Shown in pieces: positions 11,429 through 22,000 of a stretch of DNA of 64,000 bases. The notes under the pieces are model-generated. The model did not search any database and was not told where the DNA came from. It was given only the letters and a program-made list of their open reading frames with translations. Both the position numbers and the translations under genes were made by a program. This DNA comes from Anthracocystis setariae (lineage: Eukaryota > Basidiomycota > Ustilaginomycetes > Ustilaginales > Ustilaginaceae), in the NCBI GenBank assembly GCA_928724745.1, contig CAKMXJ010000018.1:310001-374000 (forward strand), in the 5' to 3' direction. Each line of letters starts with the position of its first letter. The stretch's first letter is position 1.

Positions 11429-13849
11429 ATGCCTAATCTACCACTACCTTCCAGATCACCGCTGCTTGGGGCGCGCAAGCCGTCGCGAGAAGCGAGTCCT
11501 TCGCTACCCACACGCACAAGCTCAGCATCTCCTCTGCCTCCAGCTCCTGTTGCCGGTCCGAGCACTCCTCTTCGTTCTCCCACCAAGTCCAACGCCACCG
11601 GCAAGGAGCTTTCCGAACAATACGAGCTTCTCGAAAAGATCGGCGCCGGCTCCTTTGGAACTGTGTACAAGGCCATGCACAAGCAGACGCGCCAGATTGT
11701 AGCCATCAAGCACGTCGATCTCGAAGACTCTGATGACGATATCAGCGAAATCCAGCAAGAAATCGCTCACTTGGCTCAATGCGACAGTGAATGGGTCACA
11801 CGCTATTACGGCAGCTTCGTCAAAGGATACAAGCTGTGGATCATCATGGAATACCTCGCTGGAGGCTCCTGTCTCGACCTCCTCAAAGCCGGCGCCTTCT
11901 CGGAATCCCACATCGCCATCATCTGCCGCGAGTTGCTTCTCGGTCTCGAATACCTGCACAACGAGGGCAAGATTCACCGTGATATCAAGGCAGCCAACGT
12001 CCTCTTGTCTGCGAATGGCAAGGTCAAGCTCGCCGATTTCGGTGTTGCTGCTCAGCTCTCCAACAACAAGTCGAGGCGCAACACCTTTGTCGGTACACCG
12101 TTCTGGATGGCCCCCGAGGTCATTCGACAGGCCGGATACGACTACAAAGCCGATATCTGGTCGCTCGGCATCACTGCCATCGAGATGGCCAAGGGCGAAC
12201 CACCATTAGCAGAGTACCATCCCATGCGCGTCCTCTTCCTCATCCCAAAAGCAAAGAGTCCCACCCTCGAAGGCAACTTCTCTTCCGCCTTCAAGGACTT
12301 TGTCGATCTCTGTCTCATCAAGGACCCCAAGCATCGTCCATCCACAAAAGAGCTCCTTTCGCACCGCTTCATCAAGTACGCCAAGAAAACTGTGCTGCTC
12401 ACCGAGCTCATTGAAAAGCACCACGAACACAAGGCTCGCGGCGCGACACGAGGAGGCGCCGCTGTACGCGATCATCTGCGTGACCTCGACGCCCAATCCA
12501 CCATTGGTGCCAGCACCATCATGAGCGAGTGGCAGTTCGATACGGTGCGTTCCCGCATGTCGGTCTACGACGATCTCGAAAGCGACGATGATCTCGGCAG
12601 TCTAGATGCATGGGCTAAGCCAGGACGTGGGCGTGGGCCTCCTGCGACCAACGAAGAGCGCGCCGGCTACGACACGATCCGAGGCGGACGTCCCGCTGGT
12701 CAGCTGATGGAAGCGCTCGATAGTGCTATGCACACGCCCCAACGCAAAGTCCACCACTCCACCAATGCACGTGGTGAACATGACGACGCTTCGGATTTGT
12801 CCACCGAGGCTTACACCAGCAGCGATGCTCTGAGCCGTTCCTCGAGCACGCCAGCCACTTCGACGGCCTCAACACCGTCTACCCCCGCCGACAAGGGCCG
12901 CGAATCGATTCATGTGGATGCGCTGTGCGCTTCTTTCCGTGGCATGCAGCCGTCGGATGAATCCAAGCGCTACCAAGGCGGTGGGATCGGCATGAATGCA
13001 GCCGCTGTCTCGTCGTCGACGCATCTGGTTCCTCCTAGCGCCAGCGGACTCTCAGAGAGCAGCGTGGATAGTGCTACTGCGGCTGCCATCATTGCATCGT
13101 TGAAGCCCGGGTCCACCGCGACGCAACATATCCGTTGTGCTCGTGATGGCAAGGCGTCTCCAAGTCACAGCCGAACCGGCTCGGCGGCTTCGTCTTCCAA
13201 ATCCAACGAGTCACGCACACGTCGCAGCAGCTGGAATGAACGCAACGACATCAACGGCACTGTTCTCAGGGAAGCCGATGTAGCTAGTGGTACCGAGACG
13301 CTGCGACCTGTTCGCAGACTAGACATTGGCGAGTCAGCCAAGGTGAGCCAGCAATATCTGGGCAGCTTGCGAAGTGGCTCCGCCCCATCTGGACTCGACA
13401 ATCCAGCTGCACCGGGATCGCCTCAACGACCGTTGCGACATTCGCGATCTGCCTTGGCAAGCTCGAGCAGCAGCGCAGCAGCCAAAGCGAGTGCGGGCGA
13501 AAACCTGGTGCGCGATGTCATCTTGCCCGTGATGGAGCGTGCAAAGGAGCAGGAGCTGAATGCGGCCGAGGTGGAAGCGCTCGATATGATCTCGAAAGGG
13601 TTTGAGGATCTGAGCATGCTCAACTCGCGGCTGGCGTATTCGACGATCGTGGACTTGCTGCTAAGCATGAACGACAACGAACAAGCGCGTGACAATCTGT
13701 CGATGACCTTCCGTCAGCGCATCTCAGGACCGGGGAGTGCGAAACCGCAAGCCACGCCATCAGCCGATGAAGCGACTCGTTCGCCAATCGCGGATCTGTT
13801 GTACGGTCGTTGGTTGGAAGGTCTTCGTACGCGCTGGATGGGCTACTAA
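11429..13849 (+). CDS. don3: Ste20-family germinal-centre kinase, Don3-like
   Basis: An 806-residue serine/threonine kinase. The kinase domain (about residues 66-320) begins [18 protein letters not shown]. It has the VAIKHVDLE lysine, the [11 protein letters not shown] catalytic loop, the DFG triplet, and the GCK-type activation segment [13 protein letters not shown]. Kinase at the N-terminus with a long regulatory tail is the germinal-centre-kinase layout (Sps1, Nak1, Kic1, MST3/4), unlike PAK/Cla4 kinases. The tail is Ser/Ala-rich and disordered, then has a conserved-looking helical block near residues 690-775 ([16 protein letters not shown]). In Ustilago maydis the kinase of this class is Don3, needed for the secondary septum and cell separation downstream of Cdc42/Don1. 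Orthology to Don3 rather than another GCK is inferred from length and fungal group. Confidence 0.8.
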   Translation: MPNLPLPSRSPLLGARKPSREASPSLPTRTSSASPLPPAPVAGPSTPLRSPTKSNATGKELSEQYELLEKIGAGSFGTVYKAMHKQTRQIVAIKHVDLEDSDDDISEIQQEIAHLAQCDSEWVTRYYGSFVKGYKLWIIMEYLAGGSCLDLLKAGAFSESHIAIICRELLLGLEYLHNEGKIHRDIKAANVLLSANGKVKLADFGVAAQLSNNKSRRNTFVGTPFWMAPEVIRQAGYDYKADIWSLGITAIEMAKGEPPLAEYHPMRVLFLIPKAKSPTLEGNFSSAFKDFVDLCLIKDPKHRPSTKELLSHRFIKYAKKTVLLTELIEKHHEHKARGATRGGAAVRDHLRDLDAQSTIGASTIMSEWQFDTVRSRMSVYDDLESDDDLGSLDAWAKPGRGRGPPATNEERAGYDTIRGGRPAGQLMEALDSAMHTPQRKVHHSTNARGEHDDASDLSTEAYTSSDALSRSSSTPATSTASTPSTPADKGRESIHVDALCASFRGMQPSDESKRYQGGGIGMNAAAVSSSTHLVPPSASGLSESSVDSATAAAIIASLKPGSTATQHIRCARDGKASPSHSRTGSAASSSKSNESRTRRSSWNERNDINGTVLREADVASGTETLRPVRRLDIGESAKVSQQYLGSLRSGSAPSGLDNPAAPGSPQRPLRHSRSALASSSSSAAAKASAGENLVRDVILPVMERAKEQELNAAEVEALDMISKGFEDLSMLNSRLAYSTIVDLLLSMNDNEQARDNLSMTFRQRISGPGSAKPQATPSADEATRSPIADLLYGRWLEGLRTRWMGY

Positions 13850-14044
13850 ACCTTTTTTTTTTTTTTTGAAAAAACTTGGCTGTTCGTAATTGATACCCGC
13901 TTTTTGTTTCTTTCGCCACCTTTGCATCCTCTGTTTTACCATTTTGTCTCTCTATCTGTCATCCGCATCTTATCACACATACTTAGCACCGGACCATTCA
14001 TGACAATATCACCCACTTGATCCATCCGCGCTTGAGGTCCTTGC

Positions 14045-14077
<33 letters not shown>

Positions 14078-14150
14078 AAATTTCCGTTGCGATTTTTTAC
14101 GAGAAAACCAAAGCCACGACCAGAGGGGGGGAAAAAAAAGGAGGAAAGGG
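13850..14150. other. Convergent 3' flanks with a (TG)n tract
   Basis: About 300 bases between two convergent kinase genes. It contains an oligo-T run at 13853-13867, which may act in 3'-end formation of the Don3-like gene, and a TG dinucleotide repeat near 14044-14071. No gene is seen. Confidence 0.6.
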
Positions 14151-15239
14151 TTAGGAGGGTTGAGAATGGGCGATGACTTGATCGAGATTGGAGGATTCGC
14201 GTTCTGCGTCTTTGATGGATTGACGTAGGGATTCGATTTCTTGTTTGTTGGGCATGTGTTCGGATGATTTGAGACGGTTGATGAGACGGATGCCGTTGAC
14301 TGCTTTTCGGAAGGTGCGCTTTGCGTTGAAGGCGGATTTGATGTCGGGCAAGAGATCCTTCTGGTCTTGGATGGGCGTGTTGGGAGCGGCGTTGGAGGTG
14401 ATAGGATCGGTGGAGAGCCAAGGGTGTTGGAGGGCTTGTTTGGCGGTAAGTCGTGTGGTTGGGTCGATGGTGAGCAGTTTGGTGATAAAGTCTTTGGCAT
14501 TGTGCGAGACATCGCGCCAGTACATGGTGGGTTCGAACTTGTAGTCGGCATTGATGATGGCTTGCATTTCCTCCATTGTGGTGTCGCGGTCGAAAGGCGT
14601 GTAGCCACAGAGGAGGAAGTAGGTGATGACGCCAATCGCCCACATGTCGACAGGTTTGCCGTGACCCGACTTTTTAAAGATCTCGGGCGCCATGTAACCG
14701 GGAGTGCCACAGGTGGTGGAGAGGACCGTAATTTTCTCGTCGTCGACGACGCGCGACAGACCAAAGTCGGCGATGAGCAGATCGGATTGCTCTGTCTTGT
14801 CGCGGAAGAGGAGATTTTCGGGCTTGAGATCACGGTGAACGATTCCCTGGTCATGCAGATAGACGACAGCTTCGGTGATGGTGCGCACGATCTGGGCAGC
14901 ATCCTTCTCGTAGTAATTTCCACGGTCGCAGATTCGATCAAACAGTTCGCCTCCGACACACAGATCGGTGACGAGGTAGAGGTTGTTCATGGTTTCAAAG
15001 TAGTCGACGAGGGTGACGATGCTGCGATGGCCTCGGGAGACTCGTTTGAGAGAGGCGATTTCGTTGCGCACCATGTGTTCGCGTCCCTCCATGAGCTTTT
15101 TCGAAATGACCTTGCATGCATAGTACTTGCCGGTTTCGATATGGACGGCTTCCTTGACAACAGCATAGGTACCCTGACCGAGGGTGCGGCCGGTCTTGTA
15201 CGCGCAAGGGACGGTTTGTGGTTGTGACGCGGCGGCCAT
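14151..15239 (-). CDS. Ca2+/calmodulin-dependent protein kinase (CaMK I type)
   Basis: A 362-residue kinase. I start it at the ATG giving MAAASQPQ, because the upstream in-frame residues look like leader sequence and the kinase domain begins a few residues later (YKTGRTLGQGTYAVVKEA). Key elements are the ACKVISK lysine, HRDLKPENLLF, DFGLS, and the CGTPGYMAPE activation segment with its CaMKK-type threonine. After the kinase domain, around residues 285-315, comes FNAKRTFRKAVNGIRLINRL, a basic amphipathic stretch of the kind that serves as autoinhibitory and calmodulin-binding segment. Fungal CaMKs of this size act in calcium signalling, stress survival and morphogenesis. It is divergent from DOT1 and convergent with the Don3-like gene. 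Confidence 0.88.
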   Translation of the reverse strand: MAAASQPQTVPCAYKTGRTLGQGTYAVVKEAVHIETGKYYACKVISKKLMEGREHMVRNEIASLKRVSRGHRSIVTLVDYFETMNNLYLVTDLCVGGELFDRICDRGNYYEKDAAQIVRTITEAVVYLHDQGIVHRDLKPENLLFRDKTEQSDLLIADFGLSRVVDDEKITVLSTTCGTPGYMAPEIFKKSGHGKPVDMWAIGVITYFLLCGYTPFDRDTTMEEMQAIINADYKFEPTMYWRDVSHNAKDFITKLLTIDPTTRLTAKQALQHPWLSTDPITSNAAPNTPIQDQKDLLPDIKSAFNAKRTFRKAVNGIRLINRLKSSEHMPNKQEIESLRQSIKDAERESSNLDQVIAHSQPS

Positions 15240-16181
15240 GTTGTGATAGGATAAACGAGATGCGGTCGTCGTCAGCACGATGTGAGGAAAAGGATGGATG
15301 CAAGATAGGCCGCATAGACAAGTGACTGCTGGTGGTGGTGACGTCTGGCCGTTCGACTCGACTGCGCCTTTGCTCGATAAGTGGAGCCAAACACACACTA
15401 CAGTACACTAGAGTAGTAAATACTGTACTCTGTCTAGTAACTCACACTCTCTCTGTTCAGACAGCCGAGGTTCGACGTGCACGGGGCATCACTTGCATCC
15501 GAGCCAAGTTGCAGCTTAACACCCAACCCAACCCCACCTTCACGCCACAGTCAAAGCGCGTCTTCGTGTTAGATCGTACGTAGTATAAGCTCCGTCCAGA
15601 TCCTTTTCTTGCAATTTACACTTGCCATTTCCTTACTCGCTCACGCATACAGTCGTGCGATAGCGTGACAGAGGTGCACAGCAAAAAAAAAGAAAAAGGT
15701 AAAAATTGAAAAATGAAAAATGAAAAATGAAAAGGAAAAAAATAACTCCTCAGTCGTTGACGGATGCAAAGCCGCGCGCCTTCTGCGTTGGTTGCGTTTT
15801 GTCTGTGGGCCACAGTGGTGAGGATTTAAGGGCGCTGCTGTGCTGTGCTGTTGCCCGGTATGTCGCTCTGCATGTTGGTGCATATTCAACTCTTCTCAAC
15901 ACCATCACCATCACCATCCCCTATTCCCTATTGTCTATTGCTCGAGTCTCGGTTCTGGTCTCTACATTCATATCCGTTTTATACTTTTCGCTTCCAGCTG
16001 GATCCCACTCGACACTGTTCCACACATCAGACAAGCACCTCAGATATCTCATTTGCAATCTTGCCTCGCCTCGCACAGCTACCCGCATTCTGTACTAGTA
16101 TCGACCCATCCCGTTCCACAAATGTACCCAGTCTCAATCTAGGGCACGTCACCCACGCAACAGACCCCAACCGCTACCATC
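15240..16181. other. Divergent promoter region CaMK / DOT1
   Basis: A 942-base intergenic region serving two start codons. It contains two nearby CAGTAC/GTACTG motifs (15398-15431), an A-rich block with a repeated AAAAATGA-like unit (about 15690-15742), and CACCAT trinucleotide repeats near 15900. No gene is seen. Confidence 0.6.
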
Positions 16182-18440
16182 ATGATCAACTTTTTTGGAG
16201 GCAAACCCCCCTCGAAACCATCCACCTCGACTTCCACCCCGTCGCAACCGCCGCTGAAAAAGCCAAAAATCGGTTCCTCCTCGGTTACAGTCGTCACCAC
16301 CGTCAAGCGCAAACTCGCTCCACCCTCGAAACCCGCACAAGAACCGCGCGACCCCATCGCCGCTCTCTCGGGATACAACTCCAAGAATGCGCTCCCAGAG
16401 GAAAAAAGGAGGAGAATCATCGAGGAACGCTTGGCGGCACAGAAGCAAAAGTCCATCGAGACGAGTCTGGAAGCGCAATTGAGGGCTCCCACAAAAACCA
16501 ACAAGCGCTCGGGTTCGAGCACCAAACCCAAGCCAAGAAGGGTCAAGAAGAAGGTGGTCAATTCCGACAGTGATTCCGACGATGACTTGTTTGGTGGTGC
16601 GCGCGGTACTTCGGGCCCAAGCACTCCCAGAGCAAGCAAGAGGGCCAGTGTCGATCCTCATCCCGTCACCGACAGCTATCAGAAGGTGGGTAGGGAAGGT
16701 GTTCTGCCGGTCTACAACGTACCACGAAAGATCTTCGCTTCCCCACCCGCTGCCAAGAGCATTAAAGCGATTCAATCCACCGATATCGTCACGGCCAACT
16801 TCAAGTCCTTTGGGCCTTACTTTCATGGCCTCGGCGACGCTCCACGAGCTGTTCTAGAGTATCCTGGAGCGGGCGCCTCGGAAGAATTCCTCCTCTTGGT
16901 CCCTAAAGATCGGGACGAGTACGATCCCATTATGGAGCTTTTGGCAACCGTCCGGGCGATCGTCACGCACTATCTCGATCCAGAGCAACGCAAAGCATTC
17001 GGATCACTCGACAGTCTGGAAGTCTCGAACAATGCGGGCATGATCCTGCCCACCGCCACCAATGGCGCAACTGCCACCACTTCCTCCGGTTCGCACCCGG
17101 CAGCACTCGCCGAAGCCAACGCACCCAACGGTGCCCGCGCCAAGTCGGCAGACCTGCTCGACTCGGAGGGTTCGAAAGCTTCACGTCGGAACGAACTCGT
17201 CGGTAGTCACACCACGGCAGACGATGGGGCCAAGACCCCCGAGCCTCACCCGAACGGTGTTTCGCACACAGCTCCCGTTTCGCCCGCTTGCCATCCCTGG
17301 ACCGGATCTCAGTCCGCGTCGGTGGCCAAGACGGCATTGGTCAACTCGGCGTTGACGCGGCTCGATTCGCCCGCACCTACGGAGACTTCGACCACTTCCG
17401 AAGCCAACGGCACGGACCCGGACTCGATCTTGCGCTCGTTCACCAAAGCACGCAACCGGCGCGATGGTCCCTTGTTTATGCGCACGCTTGGGCGCTTCAA
17501 TGCTGCGCTGGCCGCGTTGAGGGACTCGGGAGCTTTGGAGGACAACATCAAGTCGCTCGGCACATCCACCGGTGTACCCGAGGGCATTTGGCGGCTTGTG
17601 CAGGACCAAGTGTACGCGCGTATCGTCGGTCCCCGTGTCGAAGAGCTTGGACGATACCAGGCGTTTTCCGACAACGTGTACGGCGAGTTGCTGCCTCGGT
17701 TCATGTCCGAGATCGCTCAGCTCACCGAGTTGGGTCCCGGCAAAGTGTTTGTCGATCTCGGCAGTGGTGTTGGTAATCTGTTGATTCAGACGAGTCTGCA
17801 GACGGGAGCCGAGGCGTATGGGTGTGAGATGATGCCGATCCCTGCATCGCTTGCGACGTTGCAGATCGAAGAGGCGAAAGCGAGGTGGCGAGCATGGGGG
17901 CTTTGTGGTGGCGCCGAGGTGGAGGCGTGGACGGGGGATTTTACCGAACATACCGGGGTGCGCGAGGTTTTGAAACGCGCCGATGTGATTTTGGTCAACA
18001 ACTATGCGTTCCTTCCCAAGACAAACGAGAATCTGTCGTTGTTGTTTTTGGATCTCAAGGATGGAGCCAAGGTGGTTTCGTTGAAGCCGTTTGTGCCGCC
18101 GGATTTCAGGTTGAGTCAACGCACGTTGTCGAGTCCGTTGGCGATACTGAGGGTGACAGAGAGGTTGTATACGAGTGGATGTGTGAGTTGGGCCGATGGC
18201 GGTGGTAGGTATTATATCCAGGAGGTGGATAGGCGGTTGGTGCGCGAGTTTTTGGAGATGGCGAATGGCACTGGTGGTGGTGGTGGTGGTGGCGCGAGGA
18301 AGGGTGGGAGAAGGGGTAGGGGTGCGAGTGAAGATGTAGGTAGTGATCTGATGGTGGGTGACGATGTTAGGCGGAAGAGGTGGAAAAAGGCTATCGAGGA
18401 TGATGACGATGATGAGGAGGAGGATGAGGATGCGGAATAA
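16182..18440 (+). CDS. DOT1: Histone H3-K79 methyltransferase Dot1
   Basis: A 752-residue protein starting MINFFGGKPPSK. Residues 1-150 are Lys/Ser/Pro-rich and probably DNA- or nucleosome-binding. The catalytic DOT1 fold lies around residues 440-700. It contains the S-adenosylmethionine loop VFVDLGSGVGNLL (about residue 522), the downstream acid in GCEMMPIPA, and the VNNYAF motif (about 605) that lines the lysine channel. It is therefore a SET-independent methyltransferase for lysine 79 of histone H3, in telomeric silencing and the DNA-damage checkpoint. The C-terminus is Gly-rich then strongly acidic, ending in an Asp/Glu run. The region between about 290 and 420 is low complexity. No intron is needed. 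It is divergent from the CaM kinase and tail-to-tail with the carrier gene. Confidence 0.92.
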   Translation: MINFFGGKPPSKPSTSTSTPSQPPLKKPKIGSSSVTVVTTVKRKLAPPSKPAQEPRDPIAALSGYNSKNALPEEKRRRIIEERLAAQKQKSIETSLEAQLRAPTKTNKRSGSSTKPKPRRVKKKVVNSDSDSDDDLFGGARGTSGPSTPRASKRASVDPHPVTDSYQKVGREGVLPVYNVPRKIFASPPAAKSIKAIQSTDIVTANFKSFGPYFHGLGDAPRAVLEYPGAGASEEFLLLVPKDRDEYDPIMELLATVRAIVTHYLDPEQRKAFGSLDSLEVSNNAGMILPTATNGATATTSSGSHPAALAEANAPNGARAKSADLLDSEGSKASRRNELVGSHTTADDGAKTPEPHPNGVSHTAPVSPACHPWTGSQSASVAKTALVNSALTRLDSPAPTETSTTSEANGTDPDSILRSFTKARNRRDGPLFMRTLGRFNAALAALRDSGALEDNIKSLGTSTGVPEGIWRLVQDQVYARIVGPRVEELGRYQAFSDNVYGELLPRFMSEIAQLTELGPGKVFVDLGSGVGNLLIQTSLQTGAEAYGCEMMPIPASLATLQIEEAKARWRAWGLCGGAEVEAWTGDFTEHTGVREVLKRADVILVNNYAFLPKTNENLSLLFLDLKDGAKVVSLKPFVPPDFRLSQRTLSSPLAILRVTERLYTSGCVSWADGGGRYYIQEVDRRLVREFLEMANGTGGGGGGGARKGGRRGRGASEDVGSDLMVGDDVRRKRWKKAIEDDDDDEEEDEDAE

Positions 18441-18535
18441 CTGCTTTACAGAATTTAGAAACCAATACACTATCTTGCAGCCAAGTCTATGAGTTGAGGG
18501 TATACAAGGAGAGTTTGCGATGATGGATAAGATAT

Positions 18536-19693
18536 CTACACCTTTTCTGCGCCCATGAATCTCATTGCGGTTTCGAAAGCGAATAGCGCTGCGGCGTTGG
18601 TGGGGAAAGCACGTAGCAGACACGGTAAGAAACCGGTATAAACGCCTCTTACCTTTGCCCACCAGGGCATGTGGGTGCCTCTTGCGTTCCAAGCGCTCAA
18701 CCACGCGGATTTGATATCGGTGTACTTGGGGTTGGTGATGCTGTCTGCCATCATCCGGTTCTTGATCACGTCAGCGGGGAAGGCGGTGAGCCAGAAAACC
18801 TCTGCGCCCAACCCGCCGGAGATGAACGTGACGGCTGCGGGAGAGAGTTCCCAAGTGGTCCCTTTCCACGAATTGAATGTGCGTTGAAAGTATTCGTACG
18901 AGCCGAACATGGCTGCGAATGATGAGCGGAAGAGTAGCGTGGCTGGCAGAGCATGCCACATGCCCAAGATGCCGCGTTGGGCGACGATCTGACGAACACA
19001 ATCGAGTGGTCCGGAGAATTGCTTCTGCACAACCGGTGCGGCGGCATGTTGGCCAGGAAGATGGAGCGAGACACGTTGGGTCTGCATCTGTAATTTGGCT
19101 TTGATCAACTCGACGGGGGTGGTGACAAAGGAGTTGGTCCAACCCGCCATGAGACCGGCTAGAAAGTGGTATTTGAGGTCGAGACGCTTGACGCTATCCT
19201 CTTCGCCGAAGGAGGGGTTGGTCCAGCGTGCAAAGAAGCGCCGATAGTTGTGCAGCGATCCGAGTAGGACTGAGTCGGTGATGGCCCAGCCGAGTGCGGG
19301 AGGTGTTGCACCTTTGTAGAGTCCAAGAAGCGATTCACGACGTGCGAGTTGGAGAAAGCAATCCAGAGGTCCAGTGTAGGTTCCTAGCGGCGAGCACTGC
19401 ATGCGCACTTTGATGGTGTCGAACGGATGGCCGACAGCGAGTTTGGTGAGTCCCGAAACTGTTCCGCCGACGAAGCCTTTTATCGATGCGCCGGTTTCCG
19501 TACCGGAGCCATTTGAGCGCTTGGAGTCATTCGAGCGAGACGGCTGAGCTAGCGGGGCAGAAGGATCTGGTGGTGGATCCGACGATGTATGTGGTAGCTT
19601 GGGTAAAGAGTGGATCGAATCGACTGGGGTTGAAACTATTGCAGCAGCGAGAACGCCGCCTCCCCAGGCCGGAACGAAGGAGGAGGAGTACAT
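18536..19693 (-). CDS. Mitochondrial carrier family (SLC25) transporter
   Basis: A 385-residue protein if started at MYSSSFVPAW. The frame stays open upstream, but those codons translate a CTT/GAA microsatellite and look untranslated. Three carrier signature repeats are present: HPFDTIKVRM, TPVELIKAKL and FPADVIKNRM, each PxD/ExxK followed by a basic residue, with the usual about 100-residue spacing and six predicted membrane helices. Such proteins exchange metabolites across the inner mitochondrial membrane. The N-terminal 80 residues are a Ser/Pro-rich extension beyond the usual about 300-residue fold. The substrate cannot be read with confidence; basic amino acid/carnitine-type and Ymc-type carriers are possibilities. 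It is tail-to-tail with DOT1 and divergent from ALG10. Confidence 0.85.
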   Translation of the reverse strand: MYSSSFVPAWGGGVLAAAIVSTPVDSIHSLPKLPHTSSDPPPDPSAPLAQPSRSNDSKRSNGSGTETGASIKGFVGGTVSGLTKLAVGHPFDTIKVRMQCSPLGTYTGPLDCFLQLARRESLLGLYKGATPPALGWAITDSVLLGSLHNYRRFFARWTNPSFGEEDSVKRLDLKYHFLAGLMAGWTNSFVTTPVELIKAKLQMQTQRVSLHLPGQHAAAPVVQKQFSGPLDCVRQIVAQRGILGMWHALPATLLFRSSFAAMFGSYEYFQRTFNSWKGTTWELSPAAVTFISGGLGAEVFWLTAFPADVIKNRMMADSITNPKYTDIKSAWLSAWNARGTHMPWWAKVRGVYTGFLPCLLRAFPTNAAALFAFETAMRFMGAEKV

Positions 19694-20013
19694 TCCTCGT
19701 CGGTGACTAGAAAGAGCAAGTGGTGGGATGAAGTCAAGAAGAAGAAGAAGAAGAAGAAGGAGAAGAAGAAGAATGGCCAAAACGTGGGTCGAGTGGAGGC
19801 GAAGAAATTATTATATTATTATTATTTTACTATATTATTATTATTTATGATTAATTGTCAGCTAACGCGTCTCCGCGGCAATTATATAAAAAAATATTCG
19901 TTGGAAAGCCGCGCACAAACCAACATCATCTTGACTCTCAGCCTCGATCGCTTACACACACATACATACCCGCTCAGATCGAGGCTGGCCTAGGCCTCTT
20001 GCTCCCCTTCAAA
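19694..20013. other. Short divergent promoter, carrier / ALG10
   Basis: A 320-base region shared by two start codons. It contains a GAA/AAG triplet run (19735-19775), an AT-only-like block of TTA/ATT triplets (19806-19858), and a canonical TATA element facing ALG10. Confidence 0.65.
19883..19890 (+). promoter_or_regulatory. TATA box of ALG10
   Basis: TATATAAA, 124 bases before the ALG10 ATG, flanked by GC-rich sequence on the left. The distance leaves room for a leader of roughly 60-90 bases. Assigned by motif and position only. Confidence 0.5.
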
Positions 20014-21855
20014 ATGCCATTACACATCCCCCTGGCACATCACATACCCACACTCGTTTTCATCACCATCACTGTCCTCATCAGCCAGCTCATCAACCGC
20101 ACCCAACCCACCCCCTACATCGATGAGATCTTTCATATCCCGCAAGCGCAGCGCTACTGTGCTGCCCTCGCTCGTACCGATCTCACAGTTGCCCAACGAC
20201 TTCGAGATGTACAATACGATGCAAAGTTGACTACGCCCCCAGGGTTGTACGTTATCTCGCTGGTACTGGCCAAGGTGCTGCCAGGATGGGAGTGCAAGGA
20301 TGTGGTTTGGCTGAGAAGCACCAATCTTGTCCTGCTTCTCACTTTGCCCGTGCTCGTTGCAAAGCTCATCAGGCAGATCTCAGAGCGAACGCATACGGAG
20401 TTACAAGACAAGATATCTGCTGCACCAGCACCATCATCGTCACGCAAGCCAAAAAAAGCCATTTCGAGAAAAGAAATCGAAGCGCTCCAAAGCAAGGCCC
20501 GCTCCGAACAGCCGCTCACCCCGAATGCTTCACATGACAGCCTAACAATCCCCTCGCCAGACTCTGTTCCGACTGTTGCAGAACCAACATCTCAAACTAG
20601 GGCGAGCGCTTCGACTCTTTCACTAGGATCCAAAGCCAAACGCCGCGCACCAACACCTTACCAAATGGCAGTGGCTTGCACCATCTCGTTCTTCCCGCCG
20701 CTCTGGTTCTTCGGTTTCCTCTACTATACCGACCTCGCTTCGGTCTGGCTCGTTTTAGCGTGCATTATCGCATACAACGATCTCAACTCGGACGCCAAGA
20801 ATGACGCGCCTGTCATGTGGATCAATGCCGCTTCGATTCTGGCCGTGCTGGTCAGGCAGACCAACGTGGTTTGGATCATCTTCGCTGCTGCTCAGGCTAT
20901 CCTGTCTCAAGTCGTCTCAACCCACCATTCAAAAGCGGGCTTGATAGATGGGGTCGTAGGAATTCTTAGCAGTGCTGCAGGTGTTGGCAGAAAGGGAAAG
21001 GAGCGCAGAGACAGGTTCTGGCACACGGTCCGGCGAAACTTGGCGCCGCTGACACCCATGTTGCTGGGCTGTGCATGGTTCGTCAAATGGAATGGGAGCA
21101 TTGTACTAGGCGACAAGACGAATCACCAGGCTGGACTGCATCTGCCTCAGTTGGGCTACTTTCTTGTCTTCGCCAGCGGCTTCGGTGTCTTTCCCCTCAT
21201 CTGCTCGCTCTCCATACCCTCCAGCAAGGAGGAAGAAACCATCCCTGCTCCTCGAAACGAGCTCATCCGCGGCTTCAAACCCGCTCTCGTCGCTATTCAC
21301 ACCGCAGCTTTTGGGTCGATTATCCGGATTGCTAGGTTCGGGTTGGTGTCGAGCTTCTTCTACACCGCAGTGGACAAGTTCACCATCGACCATCCCTTCC
21401 TACTCGCGGATAACCGTCATTACACGTTCTATCTCTGGCGCTGGTTCCGTCGCACCTACACACTTCCGCGAGTTCCGTTCCGACTCGAGCCGCGCTTCGT
21501 CATGGTACCATTTTACGCGCTTGCACTGGTTGCTTGGGGTACCGCGCTCACTCATCGCCAAGGCGCACTCTTGACGCTACTCCTACTCGGGGCTACCGCA
21601 GCGACGTTGATCCCAACTCCGCTCATTGAACCGCGCTACTACCTGATTCCTTATCTGTTGTTCCGCATCTACATGCAGCCGCAAGAACCCACGCGGAGGA
21701 CAACAAAGTGGATTTGGCTAGCGTTGGAATTGACTCTGTATATCGTGGTCAATGTCGTCACCGTAGGCTTGTTTGTCAACAAGCCGTTCGAGTGGCCAGC
21801 GCACGCAGTGGATTACAGCAGAGCCGAAGGGACTGGCATGCGGTTCATCTGGTAG
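20014..21855 (+). CDS. ALG10: Dol-P-Glc alpha-1,2-glucosyltransferase (ALG10/DIE2)
   Basis: A 613-residue polytopic membrane protein. The start at MPLHIPLAHH is chosen because it leads directly into the first hydrophobic helix and then the family hallmark YIDEIFHIPQAQRYC in the first lumenal loop. Later hydrophobic segments include FFPPLWFFGFLYYTDLASVWLVL and RQTNVVWIIFAAAQAIL, both typical of ALG10. The enzyme adds the third, terminal glucose to the lipid-linked oligosaccharide in the ER lumen, the last step before oligosaccharyltransferase uses it. An inserted hydrophilic region (about residues 125-210, Ser/Thr/Lys-rich) lies in a loop. The gene is single-exon and leads towards the multicopper oxidase gene in the same direction. 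Confidence 0.92.
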   Translation: MPLHIPLAHHIPTLVFITITVLISQLINRTQPTPYIDEIFHIPQAQRYCAALARTDLTVAQRLRDVQYDAKLTTPPGLYVISLVLAKVLPGWECKDVVWLRSTNLVLLLTLPVLVAKLIRQISERTHTELQDKISAAPAPSSSRKPKKAISRKEIEALQSKARSEQPLTPNASHDSLTIPSPDSVPTVAEPTSQTRASASTLSLGSKAKRRAPTPYQMAVACTISFFPPLWFFGFLYYTDLASVWLVLACIIAYNDLNSDAKNDAPVMWINAASILAVLVRQTNVVWIIFAAAQAILSQVVSTHHSKAGLIDGVVGILSSAAGVGRKGKERRDRFWHTVRRNLAPLTPMLLGCAWFVKWNGSIVLGDKTNHQAGLHLPQLGYFLVFASGFGVFPLICSLSIPSSKEEETIPAPRNELIRGFKPALVAIHTAAFGSIIRIARFGLVSSFFYTAVDKFTIDHPFLLADNRHYTFYLWRWFRRTYTLPRVPFRLEPRFVMVPFYALALVAWGTALTHRQGALLTLLLLGATAATLIPTPLIEPRYYLIPYLLFRIYMQPQEPTRRTTKWIWLALELTLYIVVNVVTVGLFVNKPFEWPAHAVDYSRAEGTGMRFIW

Positions 21856-21968
21856 CTCAGTGCAATGATCCACAATACGGTACGGTACCTGATTTGTGGT
21901 AGCGAGGTTAGGAGCCATGCCATTTCGCCGCCGGATTTCATGCAGATTTGGGCTCCCAAGCGAAGACG

Positions 21969-22000
<32 letters not shown>

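Noticed and set aside
17181..18704. 507-codon minus-strand open frame opposite DOT1
   Set aside because: Arg/His/Pro-rich shadow translation without motifs; DOT1 motifs on the other strand are clear.
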